From contig CAMYXV010000012.1 of assembly GCA_947303055.1 (NCBI GenBank), positions 1-33,785 of the forward strand: 33,785 nucleotides of DNA. Reading direction: 5' to 3'. The stretch's first letter is position 1; every line of letters begins with the position of its first letter. Of this stretch, positions 1 to 7,975 are shown piece by piece. Position numbers and translations under genes: made by a program. A model generated the notes under the pieces. That model was not told where the DNA came from. It did no database searches and worked only from the letters and a program-made list of their open reading frames with translations. Source of the stretch: an uncultured Bacteroidales bacterium (lineage in GTDB: Bacteria; Bacteroidota; Bacteroidia; Bacteroidales; F082).

Positions 1-140
1 TCCAAAACGCCCACGACCGCTTCCTCTGCATCGACGACACGGTGTATCATATCGGTGCCTCGCTGAAGGACTTGGGGAAGAAATGGTTTGCTTTTAGCAG
101 GATGGAGATTGGGGCTGAGGCGCTGCGGGGGAAAATGTGA
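1..140 (+). CDS. 3' end of a protein, possibly ORF6N-type (partial)
   Basis: An open frame enters from the left edge (codons in phase from base 3) and stops with TGA at 138-140, giving about 45 residues. The tail contains HDRFLCIDD followed by YHIGASLKDLGKK. I associate this pattern with the C-terminal PLD-like tail of Bacteroidota ORF6N-domain (phage KilA-N/ORF6N family) proteins, where H-x-R/K-x4-D is a degenerate HKD-type motif. The family name rests on memory of that pattern and on a short fragment, so it is tentative. The gene is richer in GC than the methyltransferase that follows and lies just outside the restriction-modification operon. Confidence 0.5.
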   Translation, partial: QNAHDRFLCIDDTVYHIGASLKDLGKKWFAFSRMEIGAEALRGKM

Positions 141-191
141 TGGGATTGCGTTTTTTATCGGAATCATTGGAAAGGTTTCGGGGAAAATGTT

Positions 192-199
192 TATTTTTG
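192..199 (+). promoter_or_regulatory. -7 promoter element for the R-M operon
   Basis: TATTTTTG matches the Bacteroidota -7 consensus TAnnTTTG. A partial -33-like ATTGG lies at 166-170. The element ends 6 nt before the ATG at 206, so the transcript would be nearly leaderless. This supports 206 rather than 137 as the start of the first methyltransferase. Confidence 0.55.
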
Positions 200-205
200 C
201 AGATT

Positions 206-1642
206 ATGCCAAAGAATTTATACAAAATAGCGTCATTTTTCTCCGGTTGCGGAGGTCTTGACCTTGGTTTTGAGCAGGCAGGATTCCAAGTGATTTGGGC
301 GAATGAGTTTGAGACTCATTGTCGTGCTACCTATACCCGAAACCTTCCTAATACAGAGTTTGTGTTAGGTGATTTATGCACGATCGATCCTGATACGATT
401 CCTGTATGTGATGGTTTTATCGGTGGCCCTCCTTGTCAGTCGTGGAGTATAGGTGGCAAGCAAAATGGACTTGAGGACCAACGTGGACAATTGTTTTTGA
501 AATACATTGAACTTATTAATGACAAGAAACCCAAGTTTTTTGTAATAGAGAACGTGAAGGGTATTCTTGACGACAAATTCAAGAAAGTATTCGATGATTT
601 CCTTGATAGACTTGACAAAGCAGGATATGATGTGCAATGGGCTTTGCTCGACGCTGTTAATTTCCGCATTCCTCAGAACCGAGAGAGGGTTTTTTTAGTT
701 GGTTTCAGAAAGGAACTAAATGCGTCATTCACTTTTCCGGCTCCAACAAACACCAAGCCAATAACACTAGAACAGGCTATTGGCGACATCATCGAAGAAC
801 CATTCCATTTTTCAAATGGGGAAATAAATAAAACCGAAGAAGATACAGAAAAGAACAATCGGTATCCTAATCATGATGTATATACATCTAGGTATGGTTC
901 ATTTTATTACAGAGGCAATAGACGAAGAGGGTGGCAGCAACCATCATTCACCATAAATGCTACTGCCGACTTTGTTCCATTACATCCGTCATCACCAAAG
1001 ATGATGTTTTATGGCCATGAAAAATGGGATTTCCAAAAGAACAGGTTGGATGAATACAGAAGATTAAGTGTGCGTGAATGTGCCCGAATACAAACATTCC
1101 CTGACGACTTTATCTTCGAGTATGATAACATAAAAGATGCTTATAAGATGATTGGCAACGCCGTTCCTCCTCATTTAGGTAAATTGATAGCCAAATCCAT
1201 TATGGCTGCTTTAAATTGCATGGATGTTGCTGCAAATATTCCGAAAAATGGCGAAGAGTCCATATCGGCACCTGTACTTGTTGGCTATTACAAAGGAGAT
1301 TTTCATAAGCAATTAATACTTAACAACAAGCTCTATTATGTTCGTTCTGATGGGCGAAAAGGATCAATGTTTAAAGAGGATTGTTCCATTGTACCAAAAT
1401 ATTTGTCACTTCACAACAAAAACCAAACTGAAATGTATGAATTAGAAGAAGAAGAACCTATACTCACAGATGCTTCCTTCTTGAAAACCTTAGGTTTTAA
1501 AACATCTGGTGAGACATACCTCTGTTTCCGATTAAAAAGTGCAAAACCTTTTAGTATAATCAATTCAGAAAGCATGAACAATCGTTTGAATTATGAGCAG
1601 GAAAAAACTTATCCATATTTTACGACAATTGACAAATTATAG
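206..1642 (+). CDS. DNA cytosine-C5 methyltransferase (first of two)
   Basis: Transfers a methyl group from S-adenosylmethionine to carbon 5 of cytosine, protecting the site cut by the linked nucleases. From the ATG at 206 the protein has 478 residues. Visible motifs are I (FSGCGGLDLGF, about 12-22), IV with the catalytic Cys in GGPPCQSW (Cys77), VI (IENV, about 114-117), VIII (PQNRERVFLVGF, about 156-167) and X (GNAVPPHLG). About 120 residues follow motif X and are not explained by the methylase fold. The start at 137 is rejected because it adds 23 residues overlapping the preceding gene and lies upstream of the -7 element. The next gene begins 4 nt after the stop, so this heads an operon. 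The AT-rich coding differs from the flanks, which fits lateral transfer. Confidence 0.95.
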   Translation: MPKNLYKIASFFSGCGGLDLGFEQAGFQVIWANEFETHCRATYTRNLPNTEFVLGDLCTIDPDTIPVCDGFIGGPPCQSWSIGGKQNGLEDQRGQLFLKYIELINDKKPKFFVIENVKGILDDKFKKVFDDFLDRLDKAGYDVQWALLDAVNFRIPQNRERVFLVGFRKELNASFTFPAPTNTKPITLEQAIGDIIEEPFHFSNGEINKTEEDTEKNNRYPNHDVYTSRYGSFYYRGNRRRGWQQPSFTINATADFVPLHPSSPKMMFYGHEKWDFQKNRLDEYRRLSVRECARIQTFPDDFIFEYDNIKDAYKMIGNAVPPHLGKLIAKSIMAALNCMDVAANIPKNGEESISAPVLVGYYKGDFHKQLILNNKLYYVRSDGRKGSMFKEDCSIVPKYLSLHNKNQTEMYELEEEEPILTDASFLKTLGFKTSGETYLCFRLKSAKPFSIINSESMNNRLNYEQEKTYPYFTTIDKL

Positions 1643-1646
1643 ATAT

Positions 1647-2891
1647 ATGAATGTTGATAGCGAACAAATAACCCTTGATAAGAGTCTTGTTGTTGCTCAG
1701 GATCAACCTTTGTCAGAAAGGGAGCTTCAAGAATGCCTTATCAATGTGCTAGGCAAAAAAAATTGTAGAATACTTACTGTTCCATCTCGTAAGTGGGTGC
1801 TTGAATTCATAGATGGTGGTAAAGTGCATCATCTTCTTGTAAGAACATGTACTTATTTAGGGAATCCCCATCCTATTTACAAGAAAAGAGTTCAATTGCC
1901 TCTTTGGTTTAACAATTATACTAATGCCATCAATAAGGAAAATCCTAATATAGATGTCCGATATATTGGCGTATATCATTATGGTGATGAGCATCATGGA
2001 GATAATATTATTTTTATTGACTTCAAAAAAGATACATATCTCACAAAAAAAGGGCATAATTCATCTGCACATGTCTATACAAATGATTTGTTTCAAGCGA
2101 TGATTTATGGCGTTTTCACTAAAGAAGATTACTTTGGTAATATTGTTTCTGCAATACGTAGAGACAAGTTCCGTGATTACATCATAGGTAACGCGTCTGA
2201 AACAACCACCCTTTTCGATTTATTCCGAAAATTCAATTGCGGTTTTACATTTGGTCAATGGCTTAAGGCTTTAGATGCAATTAAAGAGATGTACGAGAAC
2301 GAATGGAATCAATGGAAACAGCCAGAGTGGGCAGGTTTTTTCTTGGAGTACAAGTTCAACAAATTTACAATTGAAAACAATGTCACCAATCAGATGCGTT
2401 ATGTTGGTAGTTCTCTGAAACGTGAAAGAGACTTGGACTTTGATATTCGTTTTGATGAAGAAGATTTCTATGGCGACTTGAAAGCTAGTGACATATCTAA
2501 AAGAGAAACCCCAGGTAATGATCAAGAGAATCTCATTGAGTGTATTTATCAATTCGATAAGTTCTGGTATGTAATCTATGAACACGAAACACAAAAAGAC
2601 AGTGTCGCTACAGGGTATGAGGCCACAAAGGCTAGGAACCGCTACATCAAGAGTATTGACCCATCTTATGACAAAGACGAAATGTCATACCACGAACGAA
2701 TGAAGAATTCGGTTAAATTTGTAAAGATGTCTATTATTGAACTCAATCGAGTTAATTTCCGGGAGGCATTAACAGATTTCAATCAAGGTCATCAACCAGA
2801 TGGTAGCGCCAGGAAGCCAAAGTTTAACATTAACAAGAAAGTGTTGGAGAATGACAATTTTGTTGTTTTCCGTTATTTATACGATAAATAA
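1647..2891 (+). CDS. putative PD-(D/E)XK restriction endonuclease between two methylases
   Basis: A 414-residue protein of a family I do not recognise. Its position between two C5 methyltransferases suggests a restriction enzyme. The sequence offers a plausible PD-(D/E)XK centre: Glu234 in LEYKF, acidic residues around 264-266 (DLDFD), then Asp277-x-Lys279 in YGDLKAS, followed by conserved-looking WYVIYEHET. The N-terminal 180 residues contain no motif I can name and could carry target recognition. The ATG at 1647 is preferred because it starts 4 nt after the upstream stop; an earlier start at 1593 would overlap that gene by 50 nt. The stop overlaps the next start by one base (TAATG), indicating translational coupling. 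It could instead be an accessory or specificity subunit of the McrBC-like nuclease. Confidence 0.7.
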   Translation: MNVDSEQITLDKSLVVAQDQPLSERELQECLINVLGKKNCRILTVPSRKWVLEFIDGGKVHHLLVRTCTYLGNPHPIYKKRVQLPLWFNNYTNAINKENPNIDVRYIGVYHYGDEHHGDNIIFIDFKKDTYLTKKGHNSSAHVYTNDLFQAMIYGVFTKEDYFGNIVSAIRRDKFRDYIIGNASETTTLFDLFRKFNCGFTFGQWLKALDAIKEMYENEWNQWKQPEWAGFFLEYKFNKFTIENNVTNQMRYVGSSLKRERDLDFDIRFDEEDFYGDLKASDISKRETPGNDQENLIECIYQFDKFWYVIYEHETQKDSVATGYEATKARNRYIKSIDPSYDKDEMSYHERMKNSVKFVKMSIIELNRVNFREALTDFNQGHQPDGSARKPKFNINKKVLENDNFVVFRYLYDK

Positions 2892-4066
2892 TGCAAAATT
2901 TTAAATTTATAGATTTATTCTGCGGAATTGGAGGCTTTCATCAAGCAATGGAATCACTTGGAGGAGAGTGTGTCTTTGCTAGTGATATAGATGAAGATTG
3001 CCGCAAAACTTATAAAGCAAATTATGGAATAGAACCAGCAGGTGATATTACAAAAATCGAGGCTAAAGATATTCCTGAACATGATGTGTTATGTGCAGGA
3101 TTTCCTTGTCAGGCATTCTCAAAAGCTGGAAAAAGATTAGGGTTTGAAGATGAGACTAAGGGAACGTTATTCTTTGATATCTGTCGAATAATGGAATTCC
3201 ATAAACCAAAATATGCCTTGCTGGAGAATGTAAGAAATCTTGCTAGTCATGACCACGGTAATACATGGAAAGTAATCCACGACAGGCTTAAAAAACTCGG
3301 ATATAATCTTCTTTCGGAACCAGTTATATTCAGTCCGCATTATATAGGAATACCTCAGCACAGGGAACGTGTCTTTATTATGTGTATTAGAAATGACATC
3401 GGAAATATAAAGCCCTTTTCTTTTGACACTAAAAAAATACCCTCTAGCTCCATTGAGACAATTCTTCAAAACGAAGACGAAATCCCCAACGTGCAGGAAT
3501 ACCATATCTCTAAAGACATGGTGAACCTTATTGACTTGTGGAACAAATTTATACAGTCAATTAAGGTTGATAAATTGCCAGGTTTCCCCATTTGGACAGA
3601 CAGGTTATGCGAATTAGATCCAAACGAGGATTTGTCGCAATATCCAGACTGGAAACAGAACTTTATTCGTAAAAATAACGAACTGTATCTTAACAACAAG
3701 AGGTTCATTAACAGTTGGCTAAAACAAGCCCAAAAGAATCCTCTTTTCTTTGGTGCTAAAGCCAAACTGGAATGGCAAGCGGGAAACAATGGAACTCCAG
3801 ACATTTGGAACCAGATTTTTCAATTACGTCCGTCTGGAATCAGGGTCAAGGTGAATTCCTATTTCCCTGCCCTTGTTGCTATTGTTCAAACTTCGATTAT
3901 CGGCTCACGGCGCAGATTCCTCACGCCCAGAGAATGTGCGCGTTTGCAAAGTTTTCCAGATACATTCCAATACGATGTAAAACCAGCACAGGCCTATAAA
4001 CAGTTTGGTAATGCTGTAAATGTAGATTGCGCGAAACTATTTGCTAATCATATGTTTAACAAGTAA
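2891..4066 (+). CDS. DNA cytosine-C5 methyltransferase (second of two)
   Basis: A complete 391-residue m5C methyltransferase, distinct in sequence from the first one in this operon. Motif I is FIDLFCGIGGF (6-16), the catalytic Cys73 sits in AGFPCQAFSKAG, ENV is at 112-114, motif VIII is PQHRERVF, RECARLQSFP follows the variable target-recognition region, and motif X is QFGNAVNVDCAK near the C-terminus. Two C5 methylases in one operon usually mean that each modifies one strand of an asymmetric site, or that they have overlapping specificities. The start shares its first base with the preceding stop codon. Base composition is AT-rich like the two upstream genes. Confidence 0.96.
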   Translation: MQNFKFIDLFCGIGGFHQAMESLGGECVFASDIDEDCRKTYKANYGIEPAGDITKIEAKDIPEHDVLCAGFPCQAFSKAGKRLGFEDETKGTLFFDICRIMEFHKPKYALLENVRNLASHDHGNTWKVIHDRLKKLGYNLLSEPVIFSPHYIGIPQHRERVFIMCIRNDIGNIKPFSFDTKKIPSSSIETILQNEDEIPNVQEYHISKDMVNLIDLWNKFIQSIKVDKLPGFPIWTDRLCELDPNEDLSQYPDWKQNFIRKNNELYLNNKRFINSWLKQAQKNPLFFGAKAKLEWQAGNNGTPDIWNQIFQLRPSGIRVKVNSYFPALVAIVQTSIIGSRRRFLTPRECARLQSFPDTFQYDVKPAQAYKQFGNAVNVDCAKLFANHMFNK

Positions 4067-4077
4067 ATTATTTCAAA

Positions 4078-5457
4078 ATGGTTCCATTCGAAGAAACTAT
4101 TCATACAAAACAAGAACTAATAGAAGCATGCAAACGAGGTTTCGAAGATTATTCTAAAAAAAGAATATCAAAAAACGATTTTTGCATGTATTTCGGTTTC
4201 ACACACGGAAAAGCGATAACAACATTTTACGAGGGAGATTACGAACAACTCTTAATTGATGGCGGTTTTAATTCTGGAAGCAGTGCTTATTTTTCTGGAG
4301 GAATTAACGCTTGGAAGAATCTTCGAGATGGAAAATATGTTTTTCCTCCGTTCATTCAAAATAATGTAACACCCAGTGTGGCAAACAATAAGCCCCTCCA
4401 GCAAATCTTCTATGGTGCCCCAGGCACTGGCAAATCCCACAGAATCAAGGAAATCATCAAAGAACACGGCATTGATGAGAAAGAGCAGGTCATCCGCACG
4501 ACCTTCCATCCCGATAGCGATTACTCCACTTTTGTGGGTTGCTACAAACCCATTATGAAGTCCGTGCCGCAAACCTACGTGGTGGAAGGCAACGAGAAAC
4601 CCGTGATGGCCGACAAAGATAACCAAGCCACCAAAGAGGAAATCGTTTACGACTACACGCCACAAGCCTTTGTGCAAGCCTACACCAAGGCATGGACTAC
4701 GGACAAGCCCGTCATTCTTGTGATTGAGGAAATCAACCGTGGCAACTGCGCACAAATCTTCGGCGACATCTTCCAACTTTTAGACAGAGGCGACGACGGC
4801 GTTTCAGAGTATGAGATCAAGCCCGACAAGGCCTTGGAAAACTATCTGAGGGACTATTTCGCTGGCAAAGATGATGTCCCCGAAGATATTCGCAATGGCA
4901 AAATCATGAAGTTGCCCGGCAACCTCTACATCTGGGCCACCATGAACACCAGCGACCAAAGCCTATTCCCCATCGATTCGGCTTTCAAGCGCAGATGGGA
5001 GTGGAAGTATATGCCCATCAACAATCATGAGGATAAAGGCTACCAAATTGAAATCGGTGATGCAAAGTATGATTGGTGGGGCTTCTTGGTACGCATCAAC
5101 CATGTGATTAACGACACCACCAATTCGGAAGACAAAAAGTTGGGCTATTTCTTTGCCAAAGCTAAAGGCAAAACCATTGATGCCGAACAGTTTGTGGGCA
5201 AGGTGCTGTTCTACCTCTGGAACGACGTTTTCAAGAGCTATGGCTTCGACGATCCTATTTTCAGCAAAGGCGACAACAAGAAGTTTGAGTTTTCCGATTT
5301 CTTCATGAACGACGGCAATCCAAATACCGATACCGTGAATCTATTCCTTAGAAAGTTGGAAGAGACCATCAAGATGGAAGGATTACCGCTTGAAATCATC
5401 AAAGACAAACAAAACGAAGCTCAACCTGACAGCGAACCTCAAGAAGCCGAGGCATGA
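4078..5457 (+). CDS. McrB-like AAA+ NTPase subunit of a LlaJI-type restriction complex
   Basis: Motor subunit expected to bind DNA and drive NTP-dependent translocation with the nuclease encoded next. It has 459 residues. Residues 1-100 form an N-terminal domain of unknown fold, probably DNA-recognising by analogy with McrB and LlaJI R1. The AAA+ domain starts near 106 with Walker A GAPGTGKS (113-120), Walker B VILVIEE (212-218), the McrB signature MNTSDQS (289-295) and an arginine-finger region KRRW (304-307). Its last 4 bases overlap the next start (ATGA), typical of mcrB-mcrC pairs. Base composition changes sharply at about base 4376, just before the AAA+ domain: roughly 35% GC before and 50% after by hand count, suggesting a mosaic gene. 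Confidence 0.92.
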   Translation: MVPFEETIHTKQELIEACKRGFEDYSKKRISKNDFCMYFGFTHGKAITTFYEGDYEQLLIDGGFNSGSSAYFSGGINAWKNLRDGKYVFPPFIQNNVTPSVANNKPLQQIFYGAPGTGKSHRIKEIIKEHGIDEKEQVIRTTFHPDSDYSTFVGCYKPIMKSVPQTYVVEGNEKPVMADKDNQATKEEIVYDYTPQAFVQAYTKAWTTDKPVILVIEEINRGNCAQIFGDIFQLLDRGDDGVSEYEIKPDKALENYLRDYFAGKDDVPEDIRNGKIMKLPGNLYIWATMNTSDQSLFPIDSAFKRRWEWKYMPINNHEDKGYQIEIGDAKYDWWGFLVRINHVINDTTNSEDKKLGYFFAKAKGKTIDAEQFVGKVLFYLWNDVFKSYGFDDPIFSKGDNKKFEFSDFFMNDGNPNTDTVNLFLRKLEETIKMEGLPLEIIKDKQNEAQPDSEPQEAEA

Positions 5458-7709
5458 GAATCCTGATAGAAGAACACCCCTACGAAGCCACCGACGAGAT
5501 TTTGAAGGTGGTGAGCGAACTTGGCCCCACCATCAGCGTTGGGGGCAAAGTGAGCGTTGGGTATGTTGGCTATTACTACAACACGGCCATCAAGGATTGT
5601 GTGTTCATTCTACCCAAGGTCTTGCTTGACGAAGATGGGAAAGCTTTCGGAAAACACGATCCAGAAACAATCGTCCACCTTGAGAGCAAAGAGAATCCTT
5701 TGGACGAAGATGAGAGAAGATTCATTTACGAATTATCGGTATGGATTTATCGCGCCATCAGCGTCTTCAAGGAGCGCAACAAGGAAAGCAAAATCGTGTT
5801 GCATGAACGAATTGCGGAAATTGGTCACGGTCAACGACGATTGAGTAACACTTTCCTGGACATTCTGCTTTCGCTGGAACAGTTTTACAAGGATAACCAA
5901 GACTTCTTCTTCTTTGTCATCAAAAACCAACATAGCGGTCACAACAAAATCAATTGGACAAAGACCATCACGCATTCACAAGCTTTTTTGCAGAATGGAG
6001 CGCCCATCTATCTGAATCCTGTGAACAAGTGCCGTCAAGTGAATTTCGATGAGGAATTGATGGTCATCTATTTCTCCATCTTGAACTACCTGCACAACGA
6101 ATACGGGTTCCCATTCGATGCAGATTGCCATTATGAACTAATCAGTGGGCATCAGTTCAAGAGCTTTCTAAAGATGGGTAAAACTCGTCTGCAGGAAATC
6201 AAGTACAAGTACTTTTCCGACAAGGCATTGGAATTATGGGAATTGTGTCACGCTTTTTTTGACGAGGCACGACAAATCCTCATCAACACAAGGCAAAAAG
6301 AATATCTGCTCGTAAAGAGTTTCGAGATTGTCTTCGAAGACATCATTGATGATTTGCTTGGAGGTAGAAACGACGAACTCCCCAAAGAGTTACAAGAACA
6401 ACCCGATGGCAAACAAGTGGACCATCTGTTCCGTTACAAGTCGCTTACCGAGACCGACAACGAAAAAATCTATTACATCGGCGACTCAAAATACTACAAA
6501 CGCAACACGCCTATTGGCAAAGAGGCCTTGTACAAACAATTCACCTACGCAAGGAACGTCATCCAATGGAACCTTGACCTTTTCCTTGATGAGAGCAAAA
6601 CCAAAGAGCAAAGCGAGGAACGGGCAAAAGGAACCAACATTTTACGTGACGATGTGACGGAAGGCTATAATATCATCCCCAATTTCTTTATCTCGGCCAA
6701 GCAACAAGACCTAAAGATGCACAGCGACATCGAATGGATTGACAAGGACAACAAGGATTTCGCCTCACGGCAGTTTGAAAACCGTTTGTTTGACAGAGAT
6801 ACCTTGTTGGTGTGCCATTACGATGTCAATTTTCTATATGTTGTAGCCCTCTACGGCCGCAAGAATGAAGGGATAAAGGCCACATGGCGGGAAAAAGTGA
6901 AAGCGCAGTTCCGTAGGGAAATCCAAACCATGCTGCAAGACAAATACACCTTCTACGCCATGACACCACGCGAAGGGATAAACTCCGAAGATTTCCTGAA
7001 AACGAACTTCCAGCAACTGTTGGGAAAGGTGTTTACTCCGTATCACATTGAAAGTCCACAGCCGTATTATTCATTGGCGTTGGACAATGACCCAAAGTAT
7101 AATGACGAGAACGACTTGGTGCTGACATTGTTGGAACCAGGGTTCCATTACGAAAAATGTGCGTTGGGACAGGATCCAAGAGAAGTCTTGCCTTCGGTTG
7201 TGCAACCGACCATCATTGTCACGCCCCCTTCATTGCTTACAATGCATCATATCCAACGCTATCCCAACCAGTACTTCCTCATTGGTTGTTATCATTCGGA
7301 TGAACAGTTGGATTGGATCATGGGCAAGAACGACAAAAAAACGAACCTTTACAATGTCCGCTTGAAACGTCGTGGGGACACGGCCAGTGATGGGGCATTG
7401 CAGCCTAAACATCTTAAAGGGAAAGATGTGGTGTTTGTGGTTTTGTATAAGTTTGGCGAGGAAGACAAGAACGAATATCGCCTTTTCCATGTCCACCATA
7501 ATGCCACGATGAATGAAGAACGTATGCGCAAGTCGCTCTATCCCAACCCTCAAGGCAATTATTTCTGCTTCGTTTTCGATGAAGAAGTACAGCTCTCACA
7601 GCATATCGACATATCCACAATCATCACCGATGCTATTAAAAATGATGACATCGTGCCAGGCACACCTATCTTTAAGACAGGTATAGAATTGCAAGATTAT
7701 CTGAGATAG
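5454..7709 (+). CDS. LlaJI/McrC-like restriction endonuclease subunit
   Basis: Nuclease partner of the McrB-like protein, 751 residues. The catalytic region is recognisable: EIVFEDIIDDLLGG (about 290-303), then VDH with Asp323, then IYYIGDSKYYK with Asp344-x-Lys346. This is the PD-(D/E)XK arrangement of the LlaJI restriction endonuclease family, whose known member works with an McrB-like partner and two C5 methylases. The C-terminal half (about 400-751) has no motif I can name. It starts inside the mcrB-like gene by a 4-nt overlap, so the two are translationally coupled. No gene continues in the same operon: the next -7 element appears 40 nt after the stop. Confidence 0.88.
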   Translation: MRILIEEHPYEATDEILKVVSELGPTISVGGKVSVGYVGYYYNTAIKDCVFILPKVLLDEDGKAFGKHDPETIVHLESKENPLDEDERRFIYELSVWIYRAISVFKERNKESKIVLHERIAEIGHGQRRLSNTFLDILLSLEQFYKDNQDFFFFVIKNQHSGHNKINWTKTITHSQAFLQNGAPIYLNPVNKCRQVNFDEELMVIYFSILNYLHNEYGFPFDADCHYELISGHQFKSFLKMGKTRLQEIKYKYFSDKALELWELCHAFFDEARQILINTRQKEYLLVKSFEIVFEDIIDDLLGGRNDELPKELQEQPDGKQVDHLFRYKSLTETDNEKIYYIGDSKYYKRNTPIGKEALYKQFTYARNVIQWNLDLFLDESKTKEQSEERAKGTNILRDDVTEGYNIIPNFFISAKQQDLKMHSDIEWIDKDNKDFASRQFENRLFDRDTLLVCHYDVNFLYVVALYGRKNEGIKATWREKVKAQFRREIQTMLQDKYTFYAMTPREGINSEDFLKTNFQQLLGKVFTPYHIESPQPYYSLALDNDPKYNDENDLVLTLLEPGFHYEKCALGQDPREVLPSVVQPTIIVTPPSLLTMHHIQRYPNQYFLIGCYHSDEQLDWIMGKNDKKTNLYNVRLKRRGDTASDGALQPKHLKGKDVVFVVLYKFGEEDKNEYRLFHVHHNATMNEERMRKSLYPNPQGNYFCFVFDEEVQLSQHIDISTIITDAIKNDDIVPGTPIFKTGIELQDYLR

Positions 7710-7748
7710 CCTTGCTCTCTTAACACCTTGTTTTCGACATTATTTTTG

Positions 7749-7756
7749 TACTTTTG
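7749..7756 (+). promoter_or_regulatory. -7 promoter element for the Pmp3-like gene
   Basis: TACTTTTG fits TAnnTTTG and lies 18 nt upstream of the ATG at 7775. A TTGT tract about 18 nt further upstream could serve as a -33 element. Confidence 0.55.
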
Positions 7757-7774
7757 CAAAACAAAAAAGCTACC

Positions 7775-7930
7775 ATGTCCTGCCTCCAAGTCATCCTAGC
7801 CATTATCTTCCCGCCGCTGGCGGTGATCGACCGCGGCTGCGGGTCGATGCTCATCGTGTTTCTGCTCACGCTCTGCGGCTGGGTGCCGGGCGTCATCGCT
7901 GCACTGATTATCCTGAACAAGAATAAATGA
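7775..7930 (+). CDS. small Pmp3/YqaE family membrane protein
   Basis: A 51-residue protein, shorter than most gene-finder cut-offs. It reads MSCLQVILAIIFPPLAVI, then DRGCGS, then a second hydrophobic stretch ending in ALIILNKNK. The IFPPLAV segment, the Cys-containing loop and the second helix with GWVPGVIAAL match the Pmp3/YqaE (UPF0057) family of two-helix plasma-membrane proteolipids. That family is linked to membrane potential and salt or stress tolerance in other organisms. A good -7 element precedes it and the gene stands alone between the R-M operon and the next small ORF. Identification is by family pattern; the role in this organism is inferred. Confidence 0.88.
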   Translation: MSCLQVILAIIFPPLAVIDRGCGSMLIVFLLTLCGWVPGVIAALIILNKNK

Positions 7931-7951
7931 TGGAGATTGGCGGATTTTTTG

Positions 7952-7959
7952 TAATTTTG
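7952..7959 (+). promoter_or_regulatory. -7 promoter element upstream of a doubtful small ORF
   Basis: TAATTTTG fits TAnnTTTG and lies 16 nt before the ATG at 7976. It supports transcription of the 7976-8236 segment even if the ORF itself is not a real gene. Confidence 0.45.
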
Positions 7960-7975
7960 TGGGAAATAATCTGAC

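Noticed and set aside
137-205. Upstream start for the first methyltransferase at 137
   Set aside because: It adds 23 residues overlapping the previous gene and lies upstream of the -7 element at 192-199; the ATG at 206 begins family-like sequence.
1593-1646. Earlier start of the putative endonuclease inside the first methylase gene
   Set aside because: It would overlap by 50 nt and add 18 residues without homology-like features; 1647 gives normal operon spacing.
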